From Enterococcus haemoperoxidus ATCC BAA-382 (lineage in GTDB: Bacteria; Bacillota; Bacilli; Lactobacillales; Enterococcaceae), in assembly GCF_000407165.1 (NCBI RefSeq), contig NZ_KE136479.1, forward strand, positions 1,809,464 through 1,873,463: DNA of 64,000 nucleotides. The letters run 5' to 3'. This document shows, one piece after another, positions 28,310 through 39,454 of this stretch (its first letter is position 1; each line of letters starts with the position of its first letter). The notes below the pieces were generated by a model. That model saw nothing but the letters and a program-made list of their open reading frames with translations, had not been told where the DNA came from and did not search any database. The translations under genes were made by a program, and so were the position numbers.

Positions 28310-28344
28310 TCGTAATTTTAAAATGATATTTTTTCACCTACGAT

Positions 28345-29784
28345 TTAAGAGGATTGAACCATCTTTTGATATAGTTCCATGTATAATCGACTTGATTTTT
28401 CCCAACTAAAATCTTTTCTCATCGCTTTTTTCATCAATTGAGTCCATGTGTTCTGATCATTCCAATACAGATCAATCGCCATGTTTGTGCTATACAACAA
28501 GTAATAGGAACTAAAATCAGAAAAGCCAAAGCCTGTTCCTGTCTTTGTTACTGGATCAAAGGATATTACAGTATCTTTCAAGCCGCCAACTTCATGGATG
28601 ATCGGCAAGGTCCCGTAACGCATTGCAATCATTTGTGACAATCCGCATGGTTCTGTAGCAGATGGCATCATGAATAGATCAGAACCAGCATAAATCAGTT
28701 GCGCCAAGTCAACATCAAACGTAATTTTCGCTTTAAATTTAGTTGGATAATGCTCTGAAAAAGAGTTGAACGAATTTTCAATTCCAGGATCGCCAGTTCC
28801 AAGTAGTACCAGTTGAACATCTTTTTCCAAAAGTTTCGCTAAATCATCTAAAATCAGATGAAAACCTTTTTGAAACGTTAAACGACTGACGATCCCGATC
28901 AGCGGAACATCGGCCCGAATAGGCAAAGCCATTTTTGTTTGCAACGCTTCTTTATTTTTCTTTTTCCCTACTAGATTGTGTATCGAAAAATTTTCAGGAA
29001 TTGATTTATCTGTCTCTGGATCATTCATCTCATAATCGATCCCATTTAAAATACCGCTTAACTTCTCTTGTTCTAATCGTAAAACGCCATCTAGACCAAA
29101 ACCAAATTCAGGTGTTTTTATTTCTTCTGCATAAGATGGGCTCACTGTATTCACTTGATCTGCATATAAAATCCCCGTCTTCAAGTAATTGACGCCATCC
29201 CCAAAACGGGCAGCTCCATCATAATAACGATCGAATTCCATTCCGAAAAAGTCTGCCAATAAATCCTGACTATAGGATCCTTGAAATTCAATATTATGAA
29301 TCGTCAACACCGTCTTGATTGAACGGTATGCTTCGATCCATTGATATTTCTCTTTTAATAAAAAAGGAATCATCGCTGTGTGGAAATCATTAACATGGAT
29401 AACATCAGGTAGTAAATCGATTTTCTCCAACATCTCAATGATAGCTAAAGAGAAGAAGGCAAAACGTTCTCCGTCATCATCATACCCATAAAGGTTTTCA
29501 CGATCAAAATAATACGAATTCTCAATAAAATAATAGGCCACATCGTTCATAACTAAACGCTTAACACCACAATATTGATGCCGCCAGCCAACATCAACAT
29601 AAAAATTAATTAGCTCTTCACATTGTTCTTTAAAGCGTTCAGGCATCTTAGTAAAATAAGGCAAAACAACAGAAAGTTTTGCCCCTTTTTTAACTAATTC
29701 TTTGGGCAATGCACCTGCTACATCTCCTAAACCACCAGTTTTAAAAAATGGTGCGCATTCAGCGGCTGCATATAATACCTTCAT
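28345..29784 (-). CDS. glgA: Glycogen synthase (ADP-glucose)
   Basis: GT5 glycosyltransferase that extends alpha-1,4-glucan from ADP-glucose. It has the N-terminal KTGGLGDVAGALP motif, HVNDFHTA near residue 120, the FQKGFHLI region near 305, and the C-terminal PSATEPCGLSQMIAMRYGTL block that binds the sugar nucleotide. It is 479 residues, normal for the family. The ATG at 29784 overlaps the TGA of glgD, with GGGGG 9 bases upstream. It is the last gene of glgB-glgC-glgD-glgA; no glycogen phosphorylase gene follows. Confidence 0.95.
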   Translation of the reverse strand: MKVLYAAAECAPFFKTGGLGDVAGALPKELVKKGAKLSVVLPYFTKMPERFKEQCEELINFYVDVGWRHQYCGVKRLVMNDVAYYFIENSYYFDRENLYGYDDDGERFAFFSLAIIEMLEKIDLLPDVIHVNDFHTAMIPFLLKEKYQWIEAYRSIKTVLTIHNIEFQGSYSQDLLADFFGMEFDRYYDGAARFGDGVNYLKTGILYADQVNTVSPSYAEEIKTPEFGFGLDGVLRLEQEKLSGILNGIDYEMNDPETDKSIPENFSIHNLVGKKKNKEALQTKMALPIRADVPLIGIVSRLTFQKGFHLILDDLAKLLEKDVQLVLLGTGDPGIENSFNSFSEHYPTKFKAKITFDVDLAQLIYAGSDLFMMPSATEPCGLSQMIAMRYGTLPIIHEVGGLKDTVISFDPVTKTGTGFGFSDFSSYYLLYSTNMAIDLYWNDQNTWTQLMKKAMRKDFSWEKSSRLYMELYQKMVQSS

Positions 29785-30935
29785 CACTCATTTCCCCCAA
29801 TAACATCTGTTTCAACTATCTGATTTTTCTGAATCACGACAGGATGTTTTGCTGTGCCAGAAATTTTCACACCAGCCTTGACTGTGACATTTTTATCTAA
29901 TATAGCGTATTCGATTACTGTATCTTCTTCTATTTGAGCGTTGGACATCACGATTGTTCGCTTCACTTTGGCTCCTTTTTTAATGATCGTTCTTCTTGAA
30001 ATCAAACTGCTATCCAAGCTTCCTTCAATAATACAACCAGTCGCACATTGACTATTTTTCACACTGGAATCCTCTGAATAATAAGTAGGTACTTCGTTTT
30101 TACGTTTTGTGTAAATTTTCTGTTTTGTATACATTAAAGCATTGAATTTTTTTGCATCGAGCATATCCATGTTGGCTTGATAGTATGAAGCAACATCATC
30201 TATATTACTTAAATAGCCTGTATACTCATAGGCTGTCGTCTGAGTTTCTGCCATTCTTTCACCTAAAAATTCAATCAAGTTTGTCGAACTATCATTTTTT
30301 TGACCGATTATTAATTGTTCGATCAACCACTTCGTTTGAACAATGAAGATATCCATAGAAAGGTTCAATCGTTCTCCTTTTTCTAAAACTTGGTCAAAAG
30401 CTTGAATGGTTTCTACATTACCCGTTTTATCGACTTGAATGATTCGATTATCTGCTGATAGTTTTTCCGATTCCATCCGTTTGTACACCATAGTCATTTT
30501 GTTTTTTTGTTTTTGATGTGTTTTCAAAACAGCTCGTAAGTCAATGGCACAAAGCATGTTACTACCCAAGAAAACCGTATATTCAGACTCCGATTTTTCA
30601 AGATAATCGATGATTGCAGAATAATAAGGTAACCCTTGTGCTTTTTGCTTTAAGAAATCTTGGTAGAAATAGACAAAATAGCTGTTTTTCAACGAATCTA
30701 AATTCCATTCTTTACCGCCGCCGATATGATCAAAAACAGAACGAGTTCCTCTATCGTTGAATATCATAAAAATTGAATTGATATTCGCATTGGCAATACT
30801 TGAAAGAGGAAAATCAATCAATCGATATTTACAATCAAAAGGCAGGGTATCTAAAGGTCGCTCTTCAGTTAATGGTAATAATCCTTGAAACTCTGATACA
30901 TTCCCTAAAATCGCACACATTTTTTTAGTCCTCAT
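29784..30935 (-). CDS. glgD: Glucose-1-phosphate adenylyltransferase, GlgD subunit
   Basis: Non-catalytic or regulatory partner of GlgC in Firmicutes glycogen synthesis; 383 residues. It keeps the nucleotidyltransferase fold ([20 protein letters not shown]) and the C-terminal left-handed beta-helix ([20 protein letters not shown]). The GGxGTRL loop of GlgC is replaced near the N terminus by [14 protein letters not shown], explaining the loss of catalysis. The start at 30935 aligns MRTKK with the MRTEM of GlgC; an ATG at 30920, four bases past the glgC stop, is an alternative. The 5' end overlaps glgC. Confidence 0.93.
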   Translation of the reverse strand: MRTKKMCAILGNVSEFQGLLPLTEERPLDTLPFDCKYRLIDFPLSSIANANINSIFMIFNDRGTRSVFDHIGGGKEWNLDSLKNSYFVYFYQDFLKQKAQGLPYYSAIIDYLEKSESEYTVFLGSNMLCAIDLRAVLKTHQKQKNKMTMVYKRMESEKLSADNRIIQVDKTGNVETIQAFDQVLEKGERLNLSMDIFIVQTKWLIEQLIIGQKNDSSTNLIEFLGERMAETQTTAYEYTGYLSNIDDVASYYQANMDMLDAKKFNALMYTKQKIYTKRKNEVPTYYSEDSSVKNSQCATGCIIEGSLDSSLISRRTIIKKGAKVKRTIVMSNAQIEEDTVIEYAILDKNVTVKAGVKISGTAKHPVVIQKNQIVETDVIGGNE

Positions 30936-32067
30936 CGCTTTGCACCCCTATCACTTCAGAATAGCCAATCACTTCAATATCATTTTCTCTATAAACTACG
31001 GCATTGTCCCCAATGATCGCGTTCTCACCGATAATCGCATTTTTGATTTTAACATTTTTCCCAATTGTCGCACCTGGCATGATCACACTACTTTCAATCG
31101 TTGAACCAACCTTAACCTGAACATCCGTTGAAAGAATACTGTCTATGACCGTACCTGCTACATAACAGCCGTCAACGACTAATGAATTGCTAACAGAGGC
31201 GGTTTCTGTAATAAAATGAGGCGGAGAAATGGTATTTTTTGAAAACATGCGCCAACTTTTATCCCGCATATGCAGTTCATTTTCCAAACTGATAAATTCC
31301 ATATTGGCTTCCCACAAAGACTCAATCGTTCCAACATCTTTCCAATAACCATCAAAGTGATAAGCATAAACATTTTCACCAGCCTCCAAGTAAGAAGGAA
31401 TGACATGTTTTCCGAAATCAAGCATTTGTCCGTCTTTTGAATAGTTGTTCAACAAGACATTTCGCAGACGTCCCCAATTAAAAATATAAATCCCCATCGA
31501 AGCCAAGTCGCTCTTTGGTTCTGCTGGTTTTTCATCAAACTCGATGATTCGATTATTTTCATCTGTATTCATGATCCCAAAACGAGAAGCTTCTTTAAGT
31601 GGCACTTCAATAACCGCCACGGTCAATGAAGCATTGTTTGCAATATGTTCTTCCAGCATCTCTTCATAATTCATTTTATAAATATGGTCTCCAGATAAAA
31701 TCAATACATATTGCGGGTCCATTTGATCGATATAGGAAATATTTTGATAAATAGCGTGAGCGGTTCCTTCAAACCATTTTTCACCATCTGAACTAGAATA
31801 AGGTTGCAAAATCGTGACACCAGAATCAATACCATCTAAGCCCCAACTTGCTCCATTTCCAATATGATTATTTAACGCAAGTGGCTGATATTGAGTTACG
31901 ACTCCAACATTTTTGATGCCTGAATTAATACAATTACTTAACGTAAAATCAATAATTCGATATCTTCCCCCAAAAGGCACAGCAGGTTTAGCGATCTTCT
32001 TCGTTAGCTTTCCTAGACGTGTTCCTTGTCCTCCGGCTAAAATCATTGCAAGCATTTCTGTTCTCAT
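30925..32067 (-). CDS. glgC: Glucose-1-phosphate adenylyltransferase
   Basis: Catalytic subunit making ADP-glucose from glucose-1-phosphate and ATP. Residues 8-30 carry the nucleotide-binding [20 protein letters not shown] sequence. DHIYKMNY is near residue 125, and the substrate-binding [12 protein letters not shown] lies near 185. The C terminus is a hexapeptide beta-helix ([20 protein letters not shown]). Length 380 is typical. Right before the start is a small GGGTG/CACCC hairpin and no clear Shine-Dalgarno sequence; translation may be weak or coupled. Confidence 0.95.
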   Translation of the reverse strand: MRTEMLAMILAGGQGTRLGKLTKKIAKPAVPFGGRYRIIDFTLSNCINSGIKNVGVVTQYQPLALNNHIGNGASWGLDGIDSGVTILQPYSSSDGEKWFEGTAHAIYQNISYIDQMDPQYVLILSGDHIYKMNYEEMLEEHIANNASLTVAVIEVPLKEASRFGIMNTDENNRIIEFDEKPAEPKSDLASMGIYIFNWGRLRNVLLNNYSKDGQMLDFGKHVIPSYLEAGENVYAYHFDGYWKDVGTIESLWEANMEFISLENELHMRDKSWRMFSKNTISPPHFITETASVSNSLVVDGCYVAGTVIDSILSTDVQVKVGSTIESSVIMPGATIGKNVKIKNAIIGENAIIGDNAVVYRENDIEVIGYSEVIGVQSDED

Positions 32068-32173
32068 CTACTACGGGTGAAATTCCACCCTGCCCCCTTT
32101 CAAAAATTCATCTTTTTTCTAAAATTAAGGATTTGACTATTTAACTTTTTTAAATTGATTTTCGTTCTTTTAT

Positions 32174-34051
32174 TCACGTATCAATAATTTTTGGCTTTAA
32201 AATAATAGCTCCTAGAGAAGGTACAATGGTCTGGATTTGATAATCAAATTGTTTAAAAGACTCTTTTCTCGTTACGCTTATTTGATTTGATTCAGTCCAA
32301 GTACCGCCAAATTCTTGCATCTCAGTATTTAGTACTTCCTCATAGATTCCAGAAAACGGTACACCGATTACAAAATTTTGCCTTTCTATTGGGGAAAAAT
32401 TCAGGATAATAATCAAAAAATCCTTCTCATCCTTCCCTTTTCGAATAAAACTTAATACGGTTTCTTGATTATTATCGGCATCGATAATTTCAATCGTTTC
32501 AGACACATGATCTAATTCCCACAAGGCTTTTTCCTTTTTATAAAACCGATTAAGTGTTTTGATAAAATGCTGCATGCTAAAGTTCATCACATCGTCGAGG
32601 TCGATCCATTCCAAGCTTTCATTTGACTTCCACTCTAAAAATTGTCCCCATTCACATCCCATAAACAGAAGCTTCTTACCAGGATGAGTCATCAAATAGA
32701 CATATAGATTACGAAGTTGAGCGAATTGCTTGTACCGATCTCCCCACATTTTATGCATCAAACTTCTTTTTCCATGCACGACCTCGTCGTGAGACAATGG
32801 TAAAATGTACTTTTCATTCATCATATACATAAACGAAAAGGTAAGAAGGCGAAAATTATATTTCCGAAACGCAGCATCCATTTCATAAAAACGTAGTGTA
32901 TCGTTCATCCAGCCTAAATTCCATTTGTAATCAAAACCTAAAGCCCCACTTTCAACACTTCCAGTTATTTTAGTTTCTGACGAACTTTCTTCGGCTATCA
33001 TGATTACATCTGGATGAGTCTGTTTGATAACGGCATTTAGTTTCTGTAAAAAGTAAAAACCATCCCAATTACGATTGCCTCCCTCTTGATTCCAAACCCT
33101 AGGTCCCTCGTCATAATCAAGATAAAGCATATTCGAAACAGCATCTACGCGTATACCATCAACATGAAATGTTTCTATCCAATACAAAGCACTGGAAATC
33201 AGAAAACTCTGAACTTGGGGTTTGCTTAAATCAAAATTAAGCGCTCCCCAACGAATATTCTCCGCACGAACTGGATCATCATACTCAAATTGCGACGTTC
33301 CGTCGTAATAAGCTAACGCATCATCATTAATACAAAAATGTCCAGGTACCCAATCAATCAAAACCCCGATATCGTTCATATGACAGGCTTCCACAAAATC
33401 TTGAAACTCAGCTGGTGTACCATAATACGAACTTAATGCAAAATAACCGATCAACTGGTAGCCCCAAGACTCTCCCAAAGGATGCTCCATCAAAGGCATA
33501 AACTCAATATGAGAAAAACCCATTTCTTTCACATAAGGAATCAGTGTGTCTTTTAACTGTTTAAAGGTATAAGGCGTTCCATCCTCTTCACATCGCCAAG
33601 AACTTGCATGAACTTCATAAATATTTAATGGTTGTTTGAAATAATCCTTCTTCTTTCGCCGCCATTGTTCATCAAGCCACTTCTTTTCAGGTATTGTATA
33701 CATTATTGATGCATTATTCGGTCGTTTCTCGAATAAATTAGCAAAAGGATCAACCTTATAAATTTCTCTGCCATCTGCTTGTTTTACTAAATATTTATAT
33801 AAATCGCCTTCTTTTGGTATCGAGGTAAAAATTTCCCAGACCTCACTTGATTCCTCTTTTTTCATAGGCAAAGATTGATCCCAGCCATTAAAATCTCCTA
33901 CTAGCCAAATTTTTTGTGCATTAGGCGCCCACACTCTAAAAACAAACCCATTTTGATTTCCCCGAACAATTGGGTGAGAACCAAAATATTGTTGACTATA
34001 AAAATTTTCACCATTTTTGAACTGTTCTAACTTATTTTTTTCATTAGACAT
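32174..34051 (-). CDS. glgB: 1,4-alpha-glucan branching enzyme
   Basis: GH13 enzyme forming alpha-1,6 branches in glycogen. A CBM48 domain (residues 25-130, [20 protein letters not shown]) precedes the barrel. The four GH13 regions are visible: [19 protein letters not shown] with the catalytic Asp, MIAEESS with the acid Glu, and [10 protein letters not shown]. About 625 residues, the short form without the extra N1 domain. The ATG at 34051 lies 7 bases after GGAG; an earlier ATG overlaps this site. It is the first gene of the operon, behind a terminator-like hairpin in its leader. Confidence 0.94.
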   Translation of the reverse strand: MSNEKNKLEQFKNGENFYSQQYFGSHPIVRGNQNGFVFRVWAPNAQKIWLVGDFNGWDQSLPMKKEESSEVWEIFTSIPKEGDLYKYLVKQADGREIYKVDPFANLFEKRPNNASIMYTIPEKKWLDEQWRRKKKDYFKQPLNIYEVHASSWRCEEDGTPYTFKQLKDTLIPYVKEMGFSHIEFMPLMEHPLGESWGYQLIGYFALSSYYGTPAEFQDFVEACHMNDIGVLIDWVPGHFCINDDALAYYDGTSQFEYDDPVRAENIRWGALNFDLSKPQVQSFLISSALYWIETFHVDGIRVDAVSNMLYLDYDEGPRVWNQEGGNRNWDGFYFLQKLNAVIKQTHPDVIMIAEESSSETKITGSVESGALGFDYKWNLGWMNDTLRFYEMDAAFRKYNFRLLTFSFMYMMNEKYILPLSHDEVVHGKRSLMHKMWGDRYKQFAQLRNLYVYLMTHPGKKLLFMGCEWGQFLEWKSNESLEWIDLDDVMNFSMQHFIKTLNRFYKKEKALWELDHVSETIEIIDADNNQETVLSFIRKGKDEKDFLIIILNFSPIERQNFVIGVPFSGIYEEVLNTEMQEFGGTWTESNQISVTRKESFKQFDYQIQTIVPSLGAIILKPKIIDT

Positions 34052-34095
34052 CTGATTGCTCCTCTCCTTGGTCATCCATTTAAAATAGATAAAAA

Positions 34096-34160
34096 AGTTT
34101 CAGAAAGCAGCTTTTTCTTTCCTAATTTTCAAAAGAAAGCACAATAAAGTTTCTGAAACT
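34096..34160 (-). terminator. Terminator-like hairpin in the glgB leader
   Basis: Perfect 11-base arms AGTTTCAGAAA / TTTCTGAAACT, followed on the minus strand by TTTTTTATC and, 36 bases later, the glgB start. No gene ends upstream on this strand, so it is a candidate attenuator. The rest of 34161-34406 is AT-rich with no supported gene. Confidence 0.65.
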
Positions 34161-34406
34161 AACGCTAAATTTAGGATTTTACATTTAAAAAAAGAGCTAT
34201 TCTTCTAACTATTACACATTAAAAGGGAGTGAGTAATGATACATTAAATCTAACAACAATCTGAAAAAAAAGAAAGAAATATCCCTCTGATAAACAAGAA
34301 TATAGAAACCCTCCTTCTTTATTTCAATGCGAATAGGCAGAGAAAGAAAGCCGTTCTTAACTTTTTAGATACTATTTTCAATTTTTATAGTATTCGATCG
34401 TAGTTT

Positions 34407-34435
34407 TTTACATTCGTTCCTTTTAGTGATATATT
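34407..34435 (+). promoter_or_regulatory. Promoter of the SDR gene
   Basis: TTTACA (34407-34412) and TATATT (34430-34435) with a 17-base spacer, about 40 bases before the start codon. Confidence 0.65.
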
Positions 34436-34475
34436 CATATCAATAAGATACAATAATCAAAAAGGAGGATTAACT

Positions 34476-35222
34476 ATGAATATTTCGTTTGAAGGTAAAG
34501 TCGTTATCGTAACTGGATCAACATCAGGAATCGGTGCAGCAACGGCCGAAGCATTTGCTAAAGCTGGCGCAGATGTTATCGTTTGTGGACGTAGAGAAGA
34601 TAAAGGAACAGTAGTAGTAGAAAAAATCAAGGAAAATGGTGGAAAAGCAGTCTTTATTCAAACAGATGTAAGTGATGATTCTAGTATGGATCATTTAGTT
34701 GAGGAAGTTGTCAAAAAATATGGAAAAATTGATGTGCTTGTTAATAATGCTGGTGTTTATAAATCTTTTGCTTTTGAGCAGATCGACATGGAAAAAGAAT
34801 ATGAAGAAGTATTTACAATAAATGTAAGAAGTTATATTTATTTATCCAAATTAGTCTTAAAATACATGTTGAAGCAAAAATCAGGGAATATAATCAATAT
34901 CTCTTCGGTTGGAGCGTTAAATGGCGGTCCAGGTATTGCTACCTATTGTGCATCAAAAGGAGCAATTTTGCAATTGACCCGTTCAATGGCCAAAGAATTC
35001 GGTAGCCGTGGCATTCGGGTAAATAGTATTTTACCTGGTTTGATCCATACAGAGATGATGCCAGAAGGTGGGCCGATGGATCAAATCATTGACAACATGA
35101 TTCCATTAAAACGAGCTGGTGAAAGTCAAGAAATTGCTCATCCGATCCTTTTTATTTGCAGTCAATATGCTTCTTTTATCAACGGTGCATCGATTGTGAT
35201 TGATGGCGGTCAGAGTGCTTAG
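34476..35222 (+). CDS. SDR-family NAD(P)-dependent oxidoreductase
   Basis: A 248-residue classical short-chain dehydrogenase. It has the cofactor motif TGSTSGIGAA near residue 13, NNAG near 89, the catalytic serine in NISSVGALNG near 140, and the YCASK tyrosine-lysine pair near 154. A C-terminal GASIVIDGGQSA tail is also present. The residue after the second beta strand is RRE (VCGRREDK), favouring NADP. Glucose dehydrogenase or 3-oxoacyl reductase names would both be guesses. It is a single gene, divergent from glgB, with AAGGAGG before the ATG and a strong terminator. Confidence 0.88.
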   Translation: MNISFEGKVVIVTGSTSGIGAATAEAFAKAGADVIVCGRREDKGTVVVEKIKENGGKAVFIQTDVSDDSSMDHLVEEVVKKYGKIDVLVNNAGVYKSFAFEQIDMEKEYEEVFTINVRSYIYLSKLVLKYMLKQKSGNIINISSVGALNGGPGIATYCASKGAILQLTRSMAKEFGSRGIRVNSILPGLIHTEMMPEGGPMDQIIDNMIPLKRAGESQEIAHPILFICSQYASFINGASIVIDGGQSA

Positions 35223-35231
35223 TATGTAAAT

Positions 35232-35272
35232 AAAGAGAAGAACAATACCACGGAGGACTTGTTCTTCTCTTT
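35232..35272. terminator. Bidirectional terminator between the SDR gene and alaS
   Basis: Perfect arms AAAGAGAAGAACAA / TTGTTCTTCTCTTT with T-rich flanks; serves two convergent genes. Confidence 0.9.
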
Positions 35273-35285
35273 TTCAATTTTATAA

Positions 35286-37925
35286 TTAGTTGGCTAACCA
35301 GTTCCCTACTTCATTCAACGCATCAAGGATGCCCGCTGGATTTTTACCGCCAGCTTGCGCCATATCTGGACGACCGCCACCACCACCGCCAACTTTCGGT
35401 GCGATTGTTTTGATTAAGTCACCGGCTTTTAGACCTTTTTCGTTTGCTGCCTTAGACATCGCTGCTAACAAGCTGACTTTGTCCTCTTGCGCTGTTGCTA
35501 AAACTAAGACATCTGACAATTCTTTTTGCTTCCATTGATCTGCTAATTGACGTAATTGATTCATATCTTTTACGTTAACTTGTGCTGCAATGTATGTTGT
35601 GCCATTGACTTCTTTAATGTCTTTGAAAATGTCTCCTGCTTGTTGGTTTGCTAATTTTCCAGCAAGTTGTTCATTTTCTTTCTGTAGATCACGTAATTGT
35701 TGTTGTAATTGTTCTGTTTTTGACACAACTTCTTTCAATTGAGGAGATTTAACAATTCCTGCAATTGCTTTTAATTGTTTTTCCTCTTCATTCATAAGCT
35801 CATACGCTTCTTTACTTGTAACAGCTTCGATCCGGCGTACCCCTGCACCGATTCCTGATTCAGAAACGATTTTGAAAATACCGATATCTTCTGTATTTGT
35901 TACATGGGTTCCACCACAAAGTTCAATCGAGTAACCGCCGATATTGACAACACGGACTTCTTTACCGTATTTTTCACCAAATAGAGCCATAGCGCCCATA
36001 TTTTTTGCTGTATTGATATCTGTTTCAACTGTTTCAACTGGAATAGCTTCCCAGATTTTTTCATTGACGATTGCTTCCATTTGAACTAACTCTTCTGGTG
36101 TAACTTGACCAAAATGAGTGAAGTCAAAACGTAAGTGTCCTGGAGCAACTAACGAACCTGCTTGATTCGCATGATCTCCTAAAATATCTTTCAATGCACG
36201 ATGTAATAAATGAGTTGCTGTATGATTTTTCAAGATACGATTGCGCATTTTTTCATCGACATGTAGTTCGTATGTTGCACCTTCAACAAGTTTTCCTGTC
36301 ACTTGAACCGTGTGTAAAAATTGGCCATTTGGTGCTTTTAAGACATTTTCTACATGGGCTACGATTGTCCCATTTTGATCTTTGATCGTTCCCTGATCGG
36401 CAACTTGTCCACCCATTTCTGCATAAAAAGGAGTTTCAGCAAAAATCAATTGTGCTGTACCTTCTGAAAGTTCACTAAGGATTTCTTCGTCTTTTAAAAT
36501 GATTAGAAGCTTGCTTGTAGCTTCTAAGTTACTATAACCGACAAATGTACTTTCAACTTTAATATCTGTCAAAACAGCTGATTGAACACCCATAGATGTG
36601 GCTTTACTTCGAGCTGAACGAGCACGTTCTCTTTGGGCTTCCATTTCTTTTTCAAAACCTGCATGATCGACTTTTAAGCCTGAATCTTCTGCGACTTCTT
36701 CTGTTAATTCAACAGGGAAACCATACGTATCATATAATTTGAAGATCTCTTTCCCATCCAAAATAGCTTCATTGGCCGCTTTCACTTTCGCGATCAATTC
36801 ATTTAAAATATCTAGGCCTTCATTGATTGTTTCATGGAAACGTTCTTCTTCCGTACGGACTACTTTTTCGATAAATTCTTTTTGTTGTAGGACTTCTGGA
36901 TAATAACTAACCATCACTTCTCCAACAACTGGAACTAGTTTGTATAAGAAAGCTTCGTTGATTCCTAATTTTTTCCCATGCATAACCGCACGACGTAATA
37001 AACGACGCAACACATAACCACGGCCTTCATTTGAAGGTAACGCGCCATCACCGATTGCAAATGATAATGCACGAATATGGTCTGCAATGACTTTAAATGA
37101 AATATCTGTTTGCGCTGATTGGCCATATGTTACTTGTCCACTTAATTTTTCTACTGCATGAATGATTGGCATAAATAAATCTGTTTCAAAGTTGGTCGGT
37201 GCATTTTGAACGATGGAAACCATACGCTCTAAGCCCATGCCCGTATCAATATTTTTATGTGGTAGTGGCTCGTAGGTATCATCGGCTTGGTGGTTAAACT
37301 CAGAAAATACTAAGTTCCAAATTTCTAAATAACGTTCATTTTCGCCACCAGGATAATTTTCTGGATCATCTTCTGCAACATCGTTAAATGACTCACCACG
37401 ATCATAGAAAATTTCTGAATCTGGACCACAAGGACCCGCACCAATATCCCAAAAGTTGTCTTCGATATCAATAATATGATCCATTGATAAACCAACTTCT
37501 TCGTGCCAGATGCGTTTTGCTTCCGTATCTTTTGGGTAAACTGTTACATATAATTTTTCAGGGTCAAAGGCCATCCATTCAGGAGACGTTAAAAACTCCC
37601 ACGCCCAGTGGATCGCTTCATTTTTAAAGTAATCACCAATCGAAAAGTTTCCTAACATTTCAAACATCGTATGGTGACGAGCTGTTTTTCCAACGTTTTC
37701 AATATCATTGGTACGGATCGATTTTTGAGCATTTGTGATTCTTGGATTTTCCGGCACTACTGAACCGTCAAAATATTTTTTTAATGTGGCAACACCTGAG
37801 TTGATCCACAATAAGGTTGGGTCATTCACAGGAACTAAGGAAGCACTTGGCTCCACAGAATGTCCTTTTGATTTAAAAAAGTCTAAATACATTTGACGAA
37901 CTTGACTACTTGAGAGTTGTTTCAT
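35286..37925 (-). CDS. alaS: Alanyl-tRNA synthetase
   Basis: Charges tRNA-Ala; 879 residues with all standard domains. The class II catalytic core is at the N terminus ([25 protein letters not shown]). The editing domain includes the zinc-binding [11 protein letters not shown] near residue 565 and CGGTHV near 665. The C-Ala domain ends in a glycine-rich [15 protein letters not shown] stretch. The gene is preceded by a T-box leader that senses uncharged tRNA-Ala, with a consensus promoter. Confidence 0.97.
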   Translation of the reverse strand: MKQLSSSQVRQMYLDFFKSKGHSVEPSASLVPVNDPTLLWINSGVATLKKYFDGSVVPENPRITNAQKSIRTNDIENVGKTARHHTMFEMLGNFSIGDYFKNEAIHWAWEFLTSPEWMAFDPEKLYVTVYPKDTEAKRIWHEEVGLSMDHIIDIEDNFWDIGAGPCGPDSEIFYDRGESFNDVAEDDPENYPGGENERYLEIWNLVFSEFNHQADDTYEPLPHKNIDTGMGLERMVSIVQNAPTNFETDLFMPIIHAVEKLSGQVTYGQSAQTDISFKVIADHIRALSFAIGDGALPSNEGRGYVLRRLLRRAVMHGKKLGINEAFLYKLVPVVGEVMVSYYPEVLQQKEFIEKVVRTEEERFHETINEGLDILNELIAKVKAANEAILDGKEIFKLYDTYGFPVELTEEVAEDSGLKVDHAGFEKEMEAQRERARSARSKATSMGVQSAVLTDIKVESTFVGYSNLEATSKLLIILKDEEILSELSEGTAQLIFAETPFYAEMGGQVADQGTIKDQNGTIVAHVENVLKAPNGQFLHTVQVTGKLVEGATYELHVDEKMRNRILKNHTATHLLHRALKDILGDHANQAGSLVAPGHLRFDFTHFGQVTPEELVQMEAIVNEKIWEAIPVETVETDINTAKNMGAMALFGEKYGKEVRVVNIGGYSIELCGGTHVTNTEDIGIFKIVSESGIGAGVRRIEAVTSKEAYELMNEEEKQLKAIAGIVKSPQLKEVVSKTEQLQQQLRDLQKENEQLAGKLANQQAGDIFKDIKEVNGTTYIAAQVNVKDMNQLRQLADQWKQKELSDVLVLATAQEDKVSLLAAMSKAANEKGLKAGDLIKTIAPKVGGGGGGRPDMAQAGGKNPAGILDALNEVGNWLAN

Positions 37926-37978
37926 TGTTCGATTCCTACTTTCTAAAATAATTTATTGATCGATGATTTTGTGCAACA

Positions 37979-38209
37979 AAAAAGCGGCATTCATTGCACA
38001 CAAGGACGACAAATCGCGGTACCACCTTGTTTGCAATGAAGTCGCTTGACATACATTCATTACCTCTTAAACTCTATAACGCAGAGTCGCGTTGATATTT
38101 CTATCAAAAATTAAATTAAAGGGAGCAATTACGTTTTTGCGTTATTCTTCTTTCAGCAATAAAGAACTTTCTGTAAACACTCTAAAACGAATCATATCCT
38201 TTAGTTTCC
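37979..38209 (-). promoter_or_regulatory. T-box leader of alaS
   Basis: The minus-strand leader contains the diagnostic T-box AAGGTGGTACCGCG (38015-38028). The terminator hairpin (37984-38045) has long arms TTCATTGCAAACAAGG / CCTTGTGTGCAATGAA and ends in TTTTTTG. A GCTGAAAGAAG segment near 38150 matches the conserved stem I apex. An alanine specifier codon is expected but I could not place it confidently. Confidence 0.93.
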
Positions 38210-38215
38210 CTACAA

Positions 38216-38244
38216 ATTATAAGGAAAGATCGAAAAAAAGTCAA
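38216..38244 (-). promoter_or_regulatory. Promoter of the alaS T-box transcript
   Basis: Minus-strand TTGACT (38239-38244) and TATAAT (38216-38221), exact 17-base spacer. Confidence 0.85.
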
Positions 38245-38253
38245 TGCTTTCAG

Positions 38254-39360
38254 TTAACTTTCAATTTTAATGACTTTTCTATAGAGATACTCTTTGGGGC
38301 TTAATTTTTTATCTGCTGATATCATATGATTTGAACAGAAGTAGGTTGATAGTGGCAGCATCTTTTCAATTACTGTCTCTTTTTCTGCTAATTGATTGAT
38401 CAACTTGCTTTTCGCCGAATCATTAGTCAATTCAAAATGATTTTGCTGTGTATCAATCACTAGCCCAAACATATTCGCGCCGTCCATTTTGCTTTTAATT
38501 TGACGTCCCGATTGATTATCTTGAATCAACAATTCGTTTCCCCAGCGAAATAAACGCCGAGTTCCCCCGCCTACAGCAAACTCCCACTGATCTTCAGACA
38601 ACAAATCAAATCCTTGCCTTTTAACTGCATGTTTTAATTCTTCATGCGTAAAATGATTATGGCTATATACAAAATAGTAATCTGATTCAGGTAAAAATTC
38701 TAAATAACATTCATTTTCCACTAATAACGATTTTGGAAAAGTCCACGCAAAACTTTGTTCAGCGGATAATTTAGGAAAGAGCTGTTCACAGATGATCTCT
38801 TCATATTGGGAAAATTGTTCTACTTCTCCTTCGAATGTTCCAGTTATCGTATCGAATATTCCTAAAAACTCAGTTCCCGCAGGTAATGCATATTTTTGAA
38901 CGAACATTGCAGGAATTGCTACTTTTCTTAAATCCGTCGTATGGTCGTTTATGTATCCAGAAATTCCTTCTAATGAAGTTAAATCATATTGACTCTCTTC
39001 TTCTAGCCATTTAGATACAGGTAAAATGGTTTCATTTGTTAAGGTTGTTTTGAATGTATTCTTCTCCAAATCTGCTACATCAAATCCTAATAGTTCATGT
39101 GAACGTAATCCTTCTGTCCCTAAATCCCAACCCAAGATTGCTTCGCTATTTCCTGGAATAAACACAAATAATTCGCCATCAAACTCCAATTCAAACGTAC
39201 GACACTTGATTCCATAAAGTTCAAAATTCACTAAGTGAATCGTACCGACTTCAACAGTCGGCGGAACAAAATACATCAGCAATTGATGCACAAGCTCTTC
39301 CTTTTCTGGATCTTTCAACTTCTTCCAATTTGCCCATTCAACTTGTTCAAATAGGTCCAC
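38254..39360 (-). CDS. Hypothetical protein with FGE-sulfatase-like C-terminal segment
   Basis: A 368-residue soluble protein. The first 230 residues match nothing I recognise. From about residue 255 it reads LLSEDQWEFAVGGGTRRLFR followed by WGNE, and ANMFGL about 25 residues later. This is strongly reminiscent of the formylglycine-generating-enzyme/SUMF1 fold, where LPTEAEWEYAARGG, YPWGN and a FGL motif occur in this order. The copper-binding cysteines of true FGE are not seen, so it is likely to be a binding or structural relative. It is divergent from the GNAT gene and lies just upstream of the alaS promoter; no operon partner is visible. Confidence 0.6.
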   Translation of the reverse strand: MDLFEQVEWANWKKLKDPEKEELVHQLLMYFVPPTVEVGTIHLVNFELYGIKCRTFELEFDGELFVFIPGNSEAILGWDLGTEGLRSHELLGFDVADLEKNTFKTTLTNETILPVSKWLEEESQYDLTSLEGISGYINDHTTDLRKVAIPAMFVQKYALPAGTEFLGIFDTITGTFEGEVEQFSQYEEIICEQLFPKLSAEQSFAWTFPKSLLVENECYLEFLPESDYYFVYSHNHFTHEELKHAVKRQGFDLLSEDQWEFAVGGGTRRLFRWGNELLIQDNQSGRQIKSKMDGANMFGLVIDTQQNHFELTNDSAKSKLINQLAEKETVIEKMLPLSTYFCSNHMISADKKLSPKEYLYRKVIKIES

Positions 39361-39454
39361 AACATAGCCTCCTCGTGTGTTTCAAACATATCTGTTATCA
39401 TTAAGTATACCATTGAATGATTCATTCATTAAGAAAATTATCTGGAGGTTCAAA

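Noticed and set aside
35290-35538. Plus-strand 82-codon open frame within alaS
   Set aside because: It is antisense to conserved alaS codons and proline/alanine-rich as expected of a mirror frame.
39377-39454. 26-codon N-terminal extension of the GNAT protein
   Set aside because: The extension lacks a ribosome binding site and family-like residues; TGGAGG directly precedes the ATG at 39455.
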